The notes beneath the pieces were generated by a model. The model had not been told where the DNA came from. It did no database searches and was given only the letters and a program-made list of their open reading frames with translations. Shown here piece after piece: positions 49,054 through 59,604 of a stretch of 64,000 bases of DNA; position 1 is the first letter of the stretch, and each line of letters starts with the position of its first letter. The DNA is from Carex sylvatica. Its lineage: Eukaryota; Streptophyta; Magnoliopsida; Poales; Cyperaceae. A program made the translations under genes and the position numbers. The stretch lies in assembly GCA_964058845.1 (NCBI GenBank), contig CAXKVR010000015.1, positions 434,001 through 498,000 of the forward strand, read 5' to 3'.

Positions 49054-49290
49054 ATGACAAGGTGTTCAAAACAAGTAATGGTATTTGCAATTATACTAGT
49101 TTTTCTGGCATCAATTAGCATGCAAAATGCTGATGGTGCAAGGCTGCTTGGTGTTGCTTCTGATGTGGTCGTTGATGTTCCCAGCTCGTTATCCCCGGAA
49201 TCTAAAAGCAAAAATGTTCCACCTTCAAGGTCTTCGGACTGCTCGTCAGGTCAACCCGGTAAAAATTGTCCACCTACAAATGGCAATTAA
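49054..49290 (+). CDS. Small secreted peptide precursor, family not recognised
   Basis: A single exon encodes 78 residues. Residues 8-22 are strongly hydrophobic (VMVFAIILVFLAS) after a Lys-bearing N-terminus, and the segment ends with a likely signal-peptidase site around NADG/ARLL. The mature part is Ser-, Pro- and Lys-rich and hydrophilic. Its C-terminus, PPSRSSDCSSGQPGKNCPPT followed by NGN, has two Cys seven residues apart, as in many small plant signalling precursors where the C-terminal end is released. I do not recognise a named peptide family. It stands alone, with a TATA box at 48937 and an AATAAA at 49424. The overlapping frame at 49127 is a shadow. The gene lies just after a segmental duplication block whose second copy ends the window. 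Confidence 0.75.
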   Translation: MTRCSKQVMVFAIILVFLASISMQNADGARLLGVASDVVVDVPSSLSPESKSKNVPPSRSSDCSSGQPGKNCPPTNGN

Positions 49291-49423
49291 CAGGTCGGAA
49301 TCTGATAAATTGATAAAATTAAGTTAATGTTATTCTTACACTTGTTGAACAACTTCTATTAGAGCTTTTTTTATATCCTTGACTCCCTGCCCGAATTGTG
49401 TGAGGGTTGCTTGCTGGCCGGTT

Positions 49424-49429
49424 AATAAA
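49424..49429 (+). terminator. Polyadenylation signal of the peptide gene
   Basis: AATAAA sits 134 bp after the TAA, preceded by a T-rich stretch at 49360. A second AATAAA-like site lies at about 49600. Confidence 0.45.
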
Positions 49430-49439
49430 TGATATTTAA

Positions 49440-51498
49440 AACTAGATGTACAATCGTTAATTTGTATGTGGATGATTCGTTATTTTCTTGTTATTAATTT
49501 ACATGCATGTATAGATTGTAGTATGGTTTTCATTTTTTTTTCTTGTGTAAAAGTTTCAAATATTGTACAATATTGATGCTTACTTCTCTGTATATGAAAT
49601 AAAATAATTTACTGTTTTCTTAAAGCTCAAAATGTCTCCAAAATGACTTGAAGCAGAGAAAGCGCATGATTAATTTCAGGACCATATATATATTTTACGT
49701 AAGAAGCATACACAATTAATCTGTTAACACGTGCAAGGTTTACCTTTACACGTCAAGCATACAATTGCTATTAATCATTTCCTTGACTGCTTTTGTTGAT
49801 TCCAAATTTATCCGAGGATAACTAATATGATCTGAATATAATAGTGCGTTGATAATTTAACAAAAAACAGTATAATCTCAATTTATTAGATTTTTTTCTT
49901 TCTTACATTGGATTATCTAATTAAGACCCACCATAAAACTAATCACATGTAGTCTGCGGCAGAACTAGGATTTGAATATAGAGGGCAGCTAAACATTATT
50001 TAAAAATATAATTTATATAACACATGAAATTTTTTATAATACTCTAATCAAGGAATTTTTTTGAGCCAATGATATTGATATCTACAGTATTGATTTCCTT
50101 GCTGAAGAGATGGATATTTATCCATATGAAATTGGTAAGACCCCTTAAGTATGTAAAATTTTCTAATTTCATCTCTTTCATTAGTAGGATAATTCAATAG
50201 TTGAAGGCGTTTATCTAGATCTATCTCATATTTAAATAATTTAAAAGAACTCTATAAAGGTTGTTCTTGATCAAAATTCATCATGTGTGAAATTGATTTA
50301 AAAATTTGATTAGCAAGATCGACTTGAAATTTCTGTCGGAATTTGAGAGTTTGAGTTGCTTTCCTTTACTTTGAAATAAGAATTTAATTCTCTTAGAAAT
50401 AATTTTATAAGTGTACAAATTAAAAAAATCATCATTTTCAGAACACACAAAAGTGAAATAAACTTTAATGTAAAAGTTATAATGAATAGTAATTGAAAAA
50501 AAAATACAAACAAACACAAATCTCAATTTTAAAAATTCAATCTTGCCGATTTCAAAGATCAAGAAGTAAATTTGCACCGAAGATGTAATTACTGTTCTTT
50601 TTTTTTACTTAAGTAAATTATTGTTCTTTGAAGATGGTGAATTTTGATCAAACAAATTGTATTGCGACTTTTTATTTCTGTTAGTTAATTTTACGCATCT
50701 ATTCAAAGATGATTGATTTGCTGTCTTTTTTCCGTGAATCGGATAATGGAATTATGGAGATGTGATGTTTGTGGGATTTGATCATTTTTTTTTTTTTTTA
50801 AATAAAAAAAAATCTGATAGTGGCTATCAGAGGAGTATACATCCAGAGTGATGCACGACCGATCAAAAAATTGAAAAAAGTAACGGAAATATAGATTTGG
50901 TTCTGAGATCACACAGATTCTCAATTCTTTGATAAAACTGATACATTAAAAACTAACTATCTCACCAAAAGACATGACGTATGTTTAAATACCAATCCTA
51001 AAAACAGAAAATACATAAAAGATACATAAAAGACCCTAAAAACTCTAAAATTATAAAGAAAGGTCCAAAAGTCCATGAAGGAAGACTCGGATCGCGAATC
51101 TAAGCCCAAAAGTTATAAAGAAAGGCCCGACATACTCGGATCGCGAATCTATGATTCGTTTCAGATCCGATTTTGAACTGTAGAGTTCCTGTCAAGATTT
51201 CAGCCCGATCCGACGGACGGATCAAAAGTTACGTCTCTTTTCATAAAGCATGCGCAGGACCATATTGCATCACAGAGTCTTTACAAACATACGTCATAAT
51301 AAAACTTCAAAAATCCAAAATAATAAAATAAATGCTGCACATCTTAGCAGAAGTTCTACCGCAGCTCGGCCTACCTTTTGGCATTGATTGCGCACTTCCT
51401 TTCATTGATTGCCCACTTCCTTTTTTTTATTATTTTCTTCTATACACTGACAAGCTTTCCTAAAGCAAAAAATCTCCTTAAAAAGCGGTCCACAGATG
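49440..51498. other. AT-rich intergenic DNA
   Basis: No gene is seen. 51060-51160 repeats AAAGGNCC...CTCGGATCGCGAATCTA in two close copies. T and A runs lie at 50785-50810. Confidence 0.5.
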
Positions 51499-51506
51499 AT
51501 GTAGGC

Positions 51507-52580
51507 TAGGGGTTTGCTAACGGGTACGGGCCGGGCGGGTAGGGTATATCCGGGGTCGGGCACGGATACGGATATCACGGGTATACGGTTACTACGGGCC
51601 GGGTATCACGGGTATTTTTTTTAAAATCCGTGCCATACCCGTCTTATACCCGTGCCCGTGGTACCCTTGACGGGCAGGGCGGTCCGGGTACCCGGTCCGG
51701 TTTTTTTTTTTTTTTTTTTCCCTTTGTTTTTTTTTCTCTGTTTTTTTTTCTGTTTTTTTTTCTGTTTTTTTTTCTGTTTTTTTTTACGGTATTGTACGAA
51801 TATCATTACGTGTTTATAATTCGACTTTTAAAATCAAAATAGTTCAATATCAAATAGTGTATATAAATAAATAAAATTTGTAACTTATATATAAAAATTA
51901 TTCATGCGAAAATTTGTATATTTATTCGGCTAAATACAAATGTATTTATTTATTTCTTTACATGAGTCATTTTATTTTATTTTCAAATTCTCATTCTAAT
52001 TATATAGTTTCATAATTTATTTATATCTCGAAATTTTTAGTTTACATTTTAAATTGATAATATATTTTCTAAACGTTCATTTATTTTTAATATGTTAAAT
52101 AAAATATAAATAAAAAATATAATTAAATCAGAAACTTTAAAACAATAAATAAAAAAACAGAATTTAAAAAACAGAAATTAAAAAACAGAAATTAAAAAAC
52201 AGAACTAAAAAAACAGAAATTAAAAAACAGAATTTAAAAAACAGAAATTAAAAAACAGAAATTAAAAAAACAGAAATTAAAAAACAGAATAAAAAAGGGG
52301 GGGGGGGGAATTTAAAATTTTTGAAATTAAAAAAAAAACGGGTACGGGCACGGGTACGGGTATACGGGCACGGGTATACGGGTACGGGTACACGGGTTCA
52401 CGGGCACGGGCACTAGGGTATACGGGTACGGGTAATCCGGTCCGGATATGGTCGGATTTTTTTCCGAAAGGGCATACCGTACCCGTTTTATGCCCGTACC
52501 CGTTTACCCGACCTATATCCGAGCTCGGACAAGGACGGGTCGGGTACGGGCAGCCCGACCCGGGTTTTTGCAATACACTA
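51507..52580 (-). mobile_element. hAT-type element, ~1.1 kb, GGGTACGGG family, copy B
   Basis: It starts TAGGGGTTTGCTAACGGG and ends ...CGGGTTTTTGCAATACACTA. The flanks ATGTAGGC (51499-51506, 52581-52588) are identical, a perfect 8-bp TSD. The order of parts mirrors copy A (37557-38677): GGGTACGGG array, T-rich CTGTTTTTTTTT run, AT-rich core, AAAAAACAGAATT array, short poly-G (52298) and a second GGGTACGGG array. The core, for instance TTTATTCGGCTAAATACAAA, is highly similar to copy A. No transposase is seen. Confidence 0.9.
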
Positions 52581-52588
52581 ATGTAGGC

Positions 52589-53744
52589 AGTCCCAATCTG
52601 AAATTTGCTTTTCCAATTTTATCTTTCAAGACCTTAAAAGTTTGTAATAATAATAGAGGGTCCTGCTACATATGAAAAATATAAATTCAGTTAAAATTTC
52701 TACATACTTGGTAAACAATTTCTGAAATCATAGGGGGCTTATAGCCCCCCCCCCCCCCATCAAGTACTATGTTCCGCCATGCAGACCTCTATCAATCACC
52801 AATTTGAATGACAAAATATTAATATTTTATGAAAGCCTTTGTTTAGAAGCCTTCGTTTAAATTATAAGTACGTACGTCTTTATTTTATATTATAGTTATA
52901 ATTTCTATCATTAATTAATCAGAGAATAATTATCAACAAAGGACACCTTGTATCAAGAAGACCGCAAAAGTTGTTCAATTGGCTGAGATATATATATATA
53001 CACAAAAATGCTGTATTTCTAATTACCAAATTTCCATATAATTAAGTCGGTGCAGTGTGTATGAATTATTAAATGACACATTAACAATATAGAAATGGTA
53101 CCAAACTAAAACTAGTACAATAAACACTGAGCCGCATATATTCACATGTACTAAATGTAAAATGGTACTAAACAAAAAAGTGAAAAATGAGTAAATACAT
53201 GCAGAACCACATAAATAACTAAGCAGGTAAAACTAGTCATTTCTCTAAATAAAAGATTAATTAGTTCGCGAAATTTAAAAGCCTCCAACGACACGACTTC
53301 TTGTCTTATTATAACATTTAATGCATCAATTAATGAACCATACCAGTCATTGCATTCATAAAATTTTATAAACTTCTAACTGATGCATCATTCCAGATAT
53401 CTGGTATATATCGATTCATCATCAGATAATTATCCCCACAACGGCTCACAGTTCTCTTCGCTGATAAGTGATCCTAAGATACCACAATTCCAGTCAAAAA
53501 CTGTTGCATGGCAGATTGGCAGTCGTGTCGGTCAATCCAAAACCTTAGTTTGACAAATTTCATAATGGGTCCATATGGTTCGGATCACCCCAGAAGAAGA
53601 GCCACTTATCGACAAGGCACCGCCACGCTATTTGATCCCTATGTGAAATTCTGAATGATCAATGAGTAAACCCTGCCTAGTGAGTACAGAGTAGCGAGTA
53701 GCGACTCCAGTGGCCCGTGGCTGCAAGGCTGCATGTACGGGGAA
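52589..53744. other. Intergenic DNA, no gene seen
   Basis: A C run of 15 (about 52746-52760) directly follows AGGGGGCTTATAG. The remainder is AT-rich and unassigned. Confidence 0.45.
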
Positions 53745-53824
53745 TCATGGACTAGCTAGGCACCGATACTGGTCTTGTTCATGAATCTCGCAGTCAAGGA
53801 TTTCAGTGTGGGGGGTCCACTGAC

Positions 53825-54911
53825 CAGGGCCGATTTTGAAAATTTTGGTGTCCAGGACGGAAGAAAATTTTGAGCCTTTATACATACCAGTGATGTAAAA
53901 AAGGTCTTAACTGCTTATTATATGCATGTTTAATTGTTAACAGCGGTCAAACCGTTATAAATATGCTTATCGGAGGTCTATTAGTGAATTTTCCGATTAA
54001 TTGGCTGATTATTCTCGATTATTCCCAATTATTCCGTTTAGTCTAGTTTGATCATCCATTTATTTCTGTTTATTTCCGGTGATTATTTATTTTTACATTA
54101 TTTTTTTTTCTGTGACGGTGTAATAATAAGTTTCATAAATCATGTATTGCCGTTTTATTTGTGCTTGGCTATTCGTTCAATTTTTTTATAGATATTTTTT
54201 CTTCTTACTTATTTTGAATTAATTGATTAATTCATCTATTAATTATATACCATATATTTTTCTTACTTACTGAGGTATTTTTTTTCATTTAGTACAACAT
54301 GTTCATATATTAAATTAACTTGTTATTACAAACAAAATTTAGTGATTTTATGTTTGAATGTTTAATGTCTTTCAAATAATATATTATTAGTATATTATTT
54401 GAAAACGCTTAATTCTCAAACTTATTTTTTCATCAAATAAATGTGTTACTTACACATGTCAAATGTGTGTGTTGTTAAGCGTAGTGCCATGTTATAATAA
54501 TAGAACTAAGTTAAATTAAGTTTATTTGATAAGTTTGATGAGTTATATAATTTTTTTTTAATAAATTATGAATTACACATAATTTTAAAAAAAATACAAA
54601 ATTGTCTGCATAATTCTAATTAATCGGCAGCATACCGATTAATCGCTTGATGGTATTCCGTCGTTCGACAAGCGCATACCGTTATTTACAATACTGATAT
54701 ATACAATTTTTTTTATTGATATGTCAATAGATCATACCTATTTATATAAAAGTTTGAACCATTTATATATTCAAAGTTTGAGCTCTAATATTTTATTTAT
54801 TTAATATATACATTTTTTTAATATATGCAAAATAATTTTTTCTTTTGAGGTACCTTGAATCTTGAGGTCTGGGGTGATCGCCCTGGCTGCCGAGCACAGG
54901 GCCAGCCCCTG
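53825..54911. mobile_element. hAT element with perfect 8-bp TSD, hosting a nested element
   Basis: It starts CAGGGCCGATTTTGAAAATT and ends ...GGGTGATCGCCCTGGCTGCC...CAGGGCCAGCCCCTG, a pattern typical of plant hAT MITE ends. The flanks CCACTGAC (53817-53824, 54912-54919) are identical. Removing the nested 53888-54696 insert leaves a MITE of about 270 bp. Confidence 0.85.
53888..54696. mobile_element. Nested hAT-like element with 8-bp TSD (7/8)
   Basis: Its ends are CAGTGATGTAAAAAAGG and the complement of CCGTTATTTACAATACTG. The flanks are ATACATAC (53880-53887) and ATATATAC (54697-54704). It is AT-rich and non-coding, with CGATTAATTGGC / CCGATTAATCGC words near both ends. Confidence 0.65.
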
Positions 54912-55429
54912 CCACTGACTTGACCACATCCCAGGAAAAATCATCACTTTTGCATGTTTTCAGCTTTTGTAAAGCCACATTGCTGTGACCAAAACAAAAC
55001 AGGTATATTACGGAATTCTTTTCTAAAATTGATACGCTTAGGAGATTGTTTCAAACCCTAACAGGTACTAAACAGAACAGTAATTATAAGATTAAACTTG
55101 ACAGTGAAACCTGTACCAACATGGAGGTGAATTAAGTAGGCATCGGTGACGGGTGGTTGAGATTTTCAGCTTGCTTTCAATGTAGTCCCCACGAGGGCAC
55201 TGTCTCTTTCCCAACTTATCTATTGCAAGAAAGGTGAATGTCGTAATCCCAGAGGTGGGGAGGGTAATGGGGGTGGAAAGAAGGGAGATTTCAGTGGCGA
55301 GAGAGTTTTTGCTAGGAGGAGAGGTGCGCCAGCAAAAAAGAAGTGAGGAAGTGTAATTCCAGGAATTACGGCACCAAGATCGAAGAAAAGGAGTAGGATA
55401 AGAGGATGCGAGAGGGAAGGAGGAGAGCA

Positions 55430-55455
55430 GGGGGGGGGGGGGGGGGGGGGGGGGT

Positions 55456-55492
<37 letters not shown>
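55430..55492 (+). repeat. 63-base poly-G tract
   Basis: The tract is all G except one T at 55455. It is flanked by purine-rich sequence (GAGGAGAGCAG before, TGAGAGAATAATGG after). Open frames over it on the minus strand are poly-Pro artefacts. Its true length is hard to determine by any sequencing method. Confidence 0.9.
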
Positions 55493-55493
<1 letters not shown>

Positions 55494-55530
55494 GAGAGAA
55501 TAATGGAACAGACATGACACATGCATGGGA

Positions 55531-56005
55531 GGAAATAAATCTGCTATTATTCCTTTAGAATAACGGGAGCTTGTTATTCAAATGACAACCGTTAATCATC
55601 ATTTAGATTCGTTCTTGAAAAAATATTTTATTGAGATTCGCGAATTAAAAAGTTTGAACGGATCGGAATAACAGAAGATTTATTTCCATGCAAGGTTAAC
55701 GTACCACGGTTCACTGCTTTAACATCTTTGCATTTCCTTCCATAATACGCCATCTACTAGGCCCAGGGTTGAAAACCAGAAGCCCCTGCTGCTTAATTGT
55801 TGGGCTTTCACTCATTGCAATCTCGGCCCACTCCACGTTCCGACTTCGACCTATAGATATTTTTACAGGACCCTCCGTTTTGTCTGTAGCCCCACCAGGT
55901 TAGGGTAGGACGGTAGGTAGCATTACCGTAGCCCTGTAAGGCTGTAACCAAACCCAAAATCTTTTTCGATGCATCCATCTCCTTTTTTTTTTTTTGAGAA
56001 AAACC
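55531..56005. other. Intergenic DNA, nothing recognised
   Basis: Moderate GC, with no domain-bearing frame found. Confidence 0.4.
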
Positions 56006-57439
56006 CGAATTTTTTTCACAAATCATAATTAATAAATGGAAAATTATAAAACTAATATGATTGTTTTTTTTTTTTTCAAAAACCATAAAGACTGGACGGT
56101 CCGTCCGGTCTCCAGGTTTTTTTATTTTTATTTTTTCTTTTTCGTTTTTTTAATTTTTTTTTCTACAAAACCGCCACAGAAGATCGCGAATTTTTTTTTT
56201 TCAGACCAGACGGTCTGACCGCTCTCAATATTTTTTTTTTTTTTTTTTCGTTTTTTTCATTTTTTTTTTCAAGCTCTCCAAATTTTTTTTTCGTTTTTTT
56301 TTTTTTTTTCACGAAACCTTTTTTTGTTTTTTTCATTTTTTTTTGTTTTTCACGAAACCGGTTGGAATTTTTTTTTTTTTTCAGATCGAACGGACCATCC
56401 AGTCTCTTTTTTTTTTCTTTTTTCACCAAACTATTTTATTTTTTCTCCAGATATTACTGTTTTCATCATTTTAATGTGTGTTTTTTCTCCGAATATTACT
56501 GTTTTCATCTACATAAACCATGCATCTACATAATTACAAAATAATAATTCAAAAAATACTACATGCATCATCTACACTAAAAAAAACTACATGCACATAA
56601 ATTACTACAAAAAAACTACATGCAAATAAATTACTACATAAATTATTTTTTTATACTACAATTTCAACATAAACTATTTATACTACTAAAACAATACAAA
56701 CAAACTATTTTTACTACAAAAAGAAAAAATTACACATACATTATTTATTTATACTACAATTACAAAATAAACCATTTATTTATACTACAATTACAACATA
56801 AATCATTTATTCTAATCATTTATTCATAATTACGTATTATTTAACAAAAATAAAAGAATTATATACGTACCTAACGAAATTGGTAGATCTGAAGCTCTTA
56901 TTGTTCTTCTTTCAAAAATAAACAAACTTATGTGATTACAATAAAAATCACACTAATTATGAGAGTTAAAAAAAAAATTTAGATGGAGGAAGAAAGAAGT
57001 ACGCAGGAAGAAAGAAGAAGCAGAGAGAGGGAGAAAGGAGAAGAAAGATGGAGAGAAGGAACCCACGGGTTTGCATTAAAAAACTAAAAAAAACTCACTA
57101 TTTCACTAGAAAACAAAAAAATTTGCATTAAAAAATAATTTCTTCGATCTTCTGGCGGTTTCGTGAAAAAAAAAATAAATAAATAAATATTGAGAGCGGA
57201 CGGACTGTCCGGTCTGAAAAAAAAAAATTCACGATCTTCTGTGGCGGTTTTGTGGAAAAAAGAAGGAAAATGAAAAAAAAAAAAAAAAATGGAGACCGGA
57301 CGGTCCGTCCGGTCTGGAGAAAAAAAAAATTCAAGACCGGACGGACCGTCCGGTCTTTATGGTTTTTGAAAAAAAAAAAAACAATCGTATTGGTTTCATA
57401 ATTTTCCATTTATTAATTATGGTTTGTGAAAAAAATTCG
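56006..57439. mobile_element. Foldback element, ~1.43 kb, GGACGGTCCGTCCGGTC arms
   Basis: The outer arms mirror each other. CGAATTTTTTTCACAAATCA with AATTAATAAATGGAAAATTA on the left returns inverted at 57390-57439. CATAAAGACTGGACGGTCCG returns near 57340-57362, and AAACCGCCACAGAAGATCGC near 57230-57250. The arms alternate poly-T (or poly-A) with 10-20 bp GC-rich palindromes (GACCGGACGGTCCGTCC). The middle is AT-rich with a purine tract at 56985-57060. No TSD could be fixed. Confidence 0.7.
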
Positions 57440-58384
57440 AAAAACAAGGCCTCGACAGCAGCTGCCTGAACAAGTCAATAAATTATTTTCCTTAAATTTA
57501 ATAAGTGAATTCAAAATATTTCCAAGACAATTATAATTTTCCATTCAAATATTTTTCTTGTTATGGCGGCACGCTGTTTTGAATGACAATGAATGAGTTT
57601 AATGTAGTAAGCTAATATTTCATCTGGTGTTGCCACGTTTTTGAAACCTTTAACATTCTTTTTTTTTTTCAGATTTGGACGAGTCCTCAATATTGTCTTG
57701 GATGCCATTTGAAATCAGAAACTAAAACTTCTAGGAATACTTCCATAATTATTGGAAAATATATTTAATTAAAAAATTCAAGAAAAATAAAAGATTATGG
57801 GTGCCTTAATCGCAGGAATTAAAAGGATTAGGGTTTAGAGGGTTTGATTGCCAGCCCATTATTCTTACCGATTCCTCGGCCAGTTAACAAAAACTTGTAC
57901 CCAACTTAAGACCTTTATTCGACAATTTGATATTTTAAAATATTGCTTAGTGATTCATTAAAGTTCTCAATAAGATTTGGATTTTTTGTGACACGGTCAC
58001 AAGATACATTAACCCTGGCCTGAAGCGCCCAACCTCAATTTTATTAGCAGCATGGAATTGCTTAGAAGTCTGGTATCTAGTCATCACTAACAAAGCACCC
58101 TCACTAAAATTACGTGGCAATTGTTTGACGGCCTCGTCAACATGACCGACCTTTCGGAAGAACTTGAACATATTGAATAACTTTTTCAATATAATTGTCG
58201 TGTACCACCTTGGAAATTGGAGAGCAGTCAATTCCTTGTATGACAGTTGGCTACAGAGAGCAATCGTACCAACCCGATTCAGATCACATTTGTTAGAAAG
58301 AATTTCTTATCAATGGGTGGCGCGTTGTCGGGCTTGAAATCTTGACTTAGATACGCTCCTATCTTTCACTCAAAAATCACCTGA

Positions 58385-58836
58385 TAGAATAATTTTTTTA
58401 TTCATGACATTAATGATTTTTGAATATTCAACATATTTTTTTCTTCAGTAATACACAAATAAATATTTCATTTTTTCTTACAGCAAAAAAAAATATTATT
58501 TGAAAAATATTGATCCGAGTTATTTGTCACAATTTATTTTTAAAGAAATATAAAAATATGTCTAATATTTCAATACAATACAATAAATAAATAAAAAAAA
58601 ATTCAATTTAATTAAAAAATTAGAAAATCTTAAATCCGTGAAATTATTTTTCCGAACTCTAAATTCAGAAAATAATTTTTCAGAAAGAGACCCTCTGAAT
58701 CCATAAAATAATTTTTCAGAAATATGGGCTGGATCTGAGAAATAATTTCTCGATTTGGACAGATCGGAATAAGTTAAATTAGGGTGCAAATTTGTAAATT
58801 TTGAAACTTTTATGAATATTAATAAAAATTTCGGCT
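58385..58836. mobile_element. Solitary arm of a MULE-type foldback element
   Basis: TTTTTTCTTACAGCAAAAAA, GAAAAATATTGATCCGAGTT and TCTAATATTTCAATACAA match the right arm of the 40241-41310 element in order. The segment ends AATATTAATAAAAATTTCGG, the same terminus. The left arm is missing. Between 58620 and 58760, AAATAATTTTTCAGAAAG-like words repeat. Confidence 0.6.
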
Positions 58837-59143
58837 GTTGGTAGCTCGGTTTGGGTACGAAGAGGAGAAGAAAAAAGGAAAAAGGAAGAACACACTGAAA
58901 TTGAATGGAAACTTAATTCCTGAGCCGGTTTCTTTATTTATAAGATTTTCTAAAGTAGTGTGACTGGTGAGGTAAATATTGTACCGTTCACTGATAAAGG
59001 AACTAAACTACTGATTCAGCTTTTTTTAGTTACGTATTTCTAAATATGTGTTGGTTGGATTTTTGTTTTTTATGCATTAAATTTCACTGTAATCTATCTA
59101 ATATTTTAGAGTTTGGTTAGTATAACATTATTGTTATTTCAAT

Positions 59144-59480
59144 CTATATAACACCGACTCTAAAACCTATCAAATCGACTTCAAACGGTAAATTCAATCC
59201 GTTCAAACCGATCTACTTCATTAGTTGTGCGTTTACATGCAAAATTTACAACTTTTCGAATTTATTTAGTATTAGATCAAGCGGTCAAATATATGAGTTT
59301 TTAAGTTAATTTTAATATATTAATTTTTCAATATTTTTACCGTTTGATTTGATACTAAAATAACTCGAAAATATAAAAAAATTGTATATAAATGCATCAC
59401 ACATAATGTAAATTAGTTTAAACAATTTGAATTTACTGTTTGAAGTCGATTTGATGTTTTTTTGAGTTTGTGTTATATAG
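59144..59480. mobile_element. ~337-bp hairpin MITE
   Basis: CTATATAACACCGACTCTAA and AAATCGACTTCAAACGGTAA on the left return inverted as TTTACTGTTTGAAGTCGATTTGATG and GAGTTTGTGTTATATAG on the right. The central parts (TTGATCTAAT family, ACGGTAAA) also pair. No clean TSD. Confidence 0.6.
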
Positions 59481-59604
59481 GTTATACTGATGAACTCAAT
59501 ATTTTATGTGTTTTATATATAATTTCTGAAAATAAAAGTTTCTGCTTTTCATCGATTTCACACGTGACCCTTGACAACTCCATGCAAGAGTCAAGACTAC
59601 TAGA

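Larger units (their letters stand above)
53745..55530 (-). pseudogene. Filamin-repeat-like gene fragment (GEX2-like?), disrupted
   Basis: On the minus strand, 55420-55114 reads SGITTFTFLAIDKLGKRQCP then RGDYIESKL, which resembles the core of a filamin-type repeat. Shifting frame by one then gives KSQPPVTDAYLIHLHVGTG, as expected next in such a repeat. A donor (TACAG|GTTT) at about 55113 and an acceptor (TTTTGGTCACAG) at about 54998 join it to NVALQKLKTCKSDDFSWDVV at 54997-54920. That frame is cut by the hAT element at 54911 and resumes across the TSD at 53824 (SVDPPTLKSLTARF) before a stop near 53760. In plants, filamin-like repeats are known in gamete-expressed GEX2. The assignment is tentative: motifs are short and I cannot align them. 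Confidence 0.4.

Noticed and set aside
49127..49327. 66-codon frame overlapping the peptide gene
   Set aside because: It is the +1 shadow of the peptide frame and lacks a signal peptide.
55092..55526. Open frames with long poly-Pro (minus strand)
   Set aside because: The poly-Pro is only the poly-G tract read backwards. Just the part after it resembles coding sequence, and that is listed as a relic.
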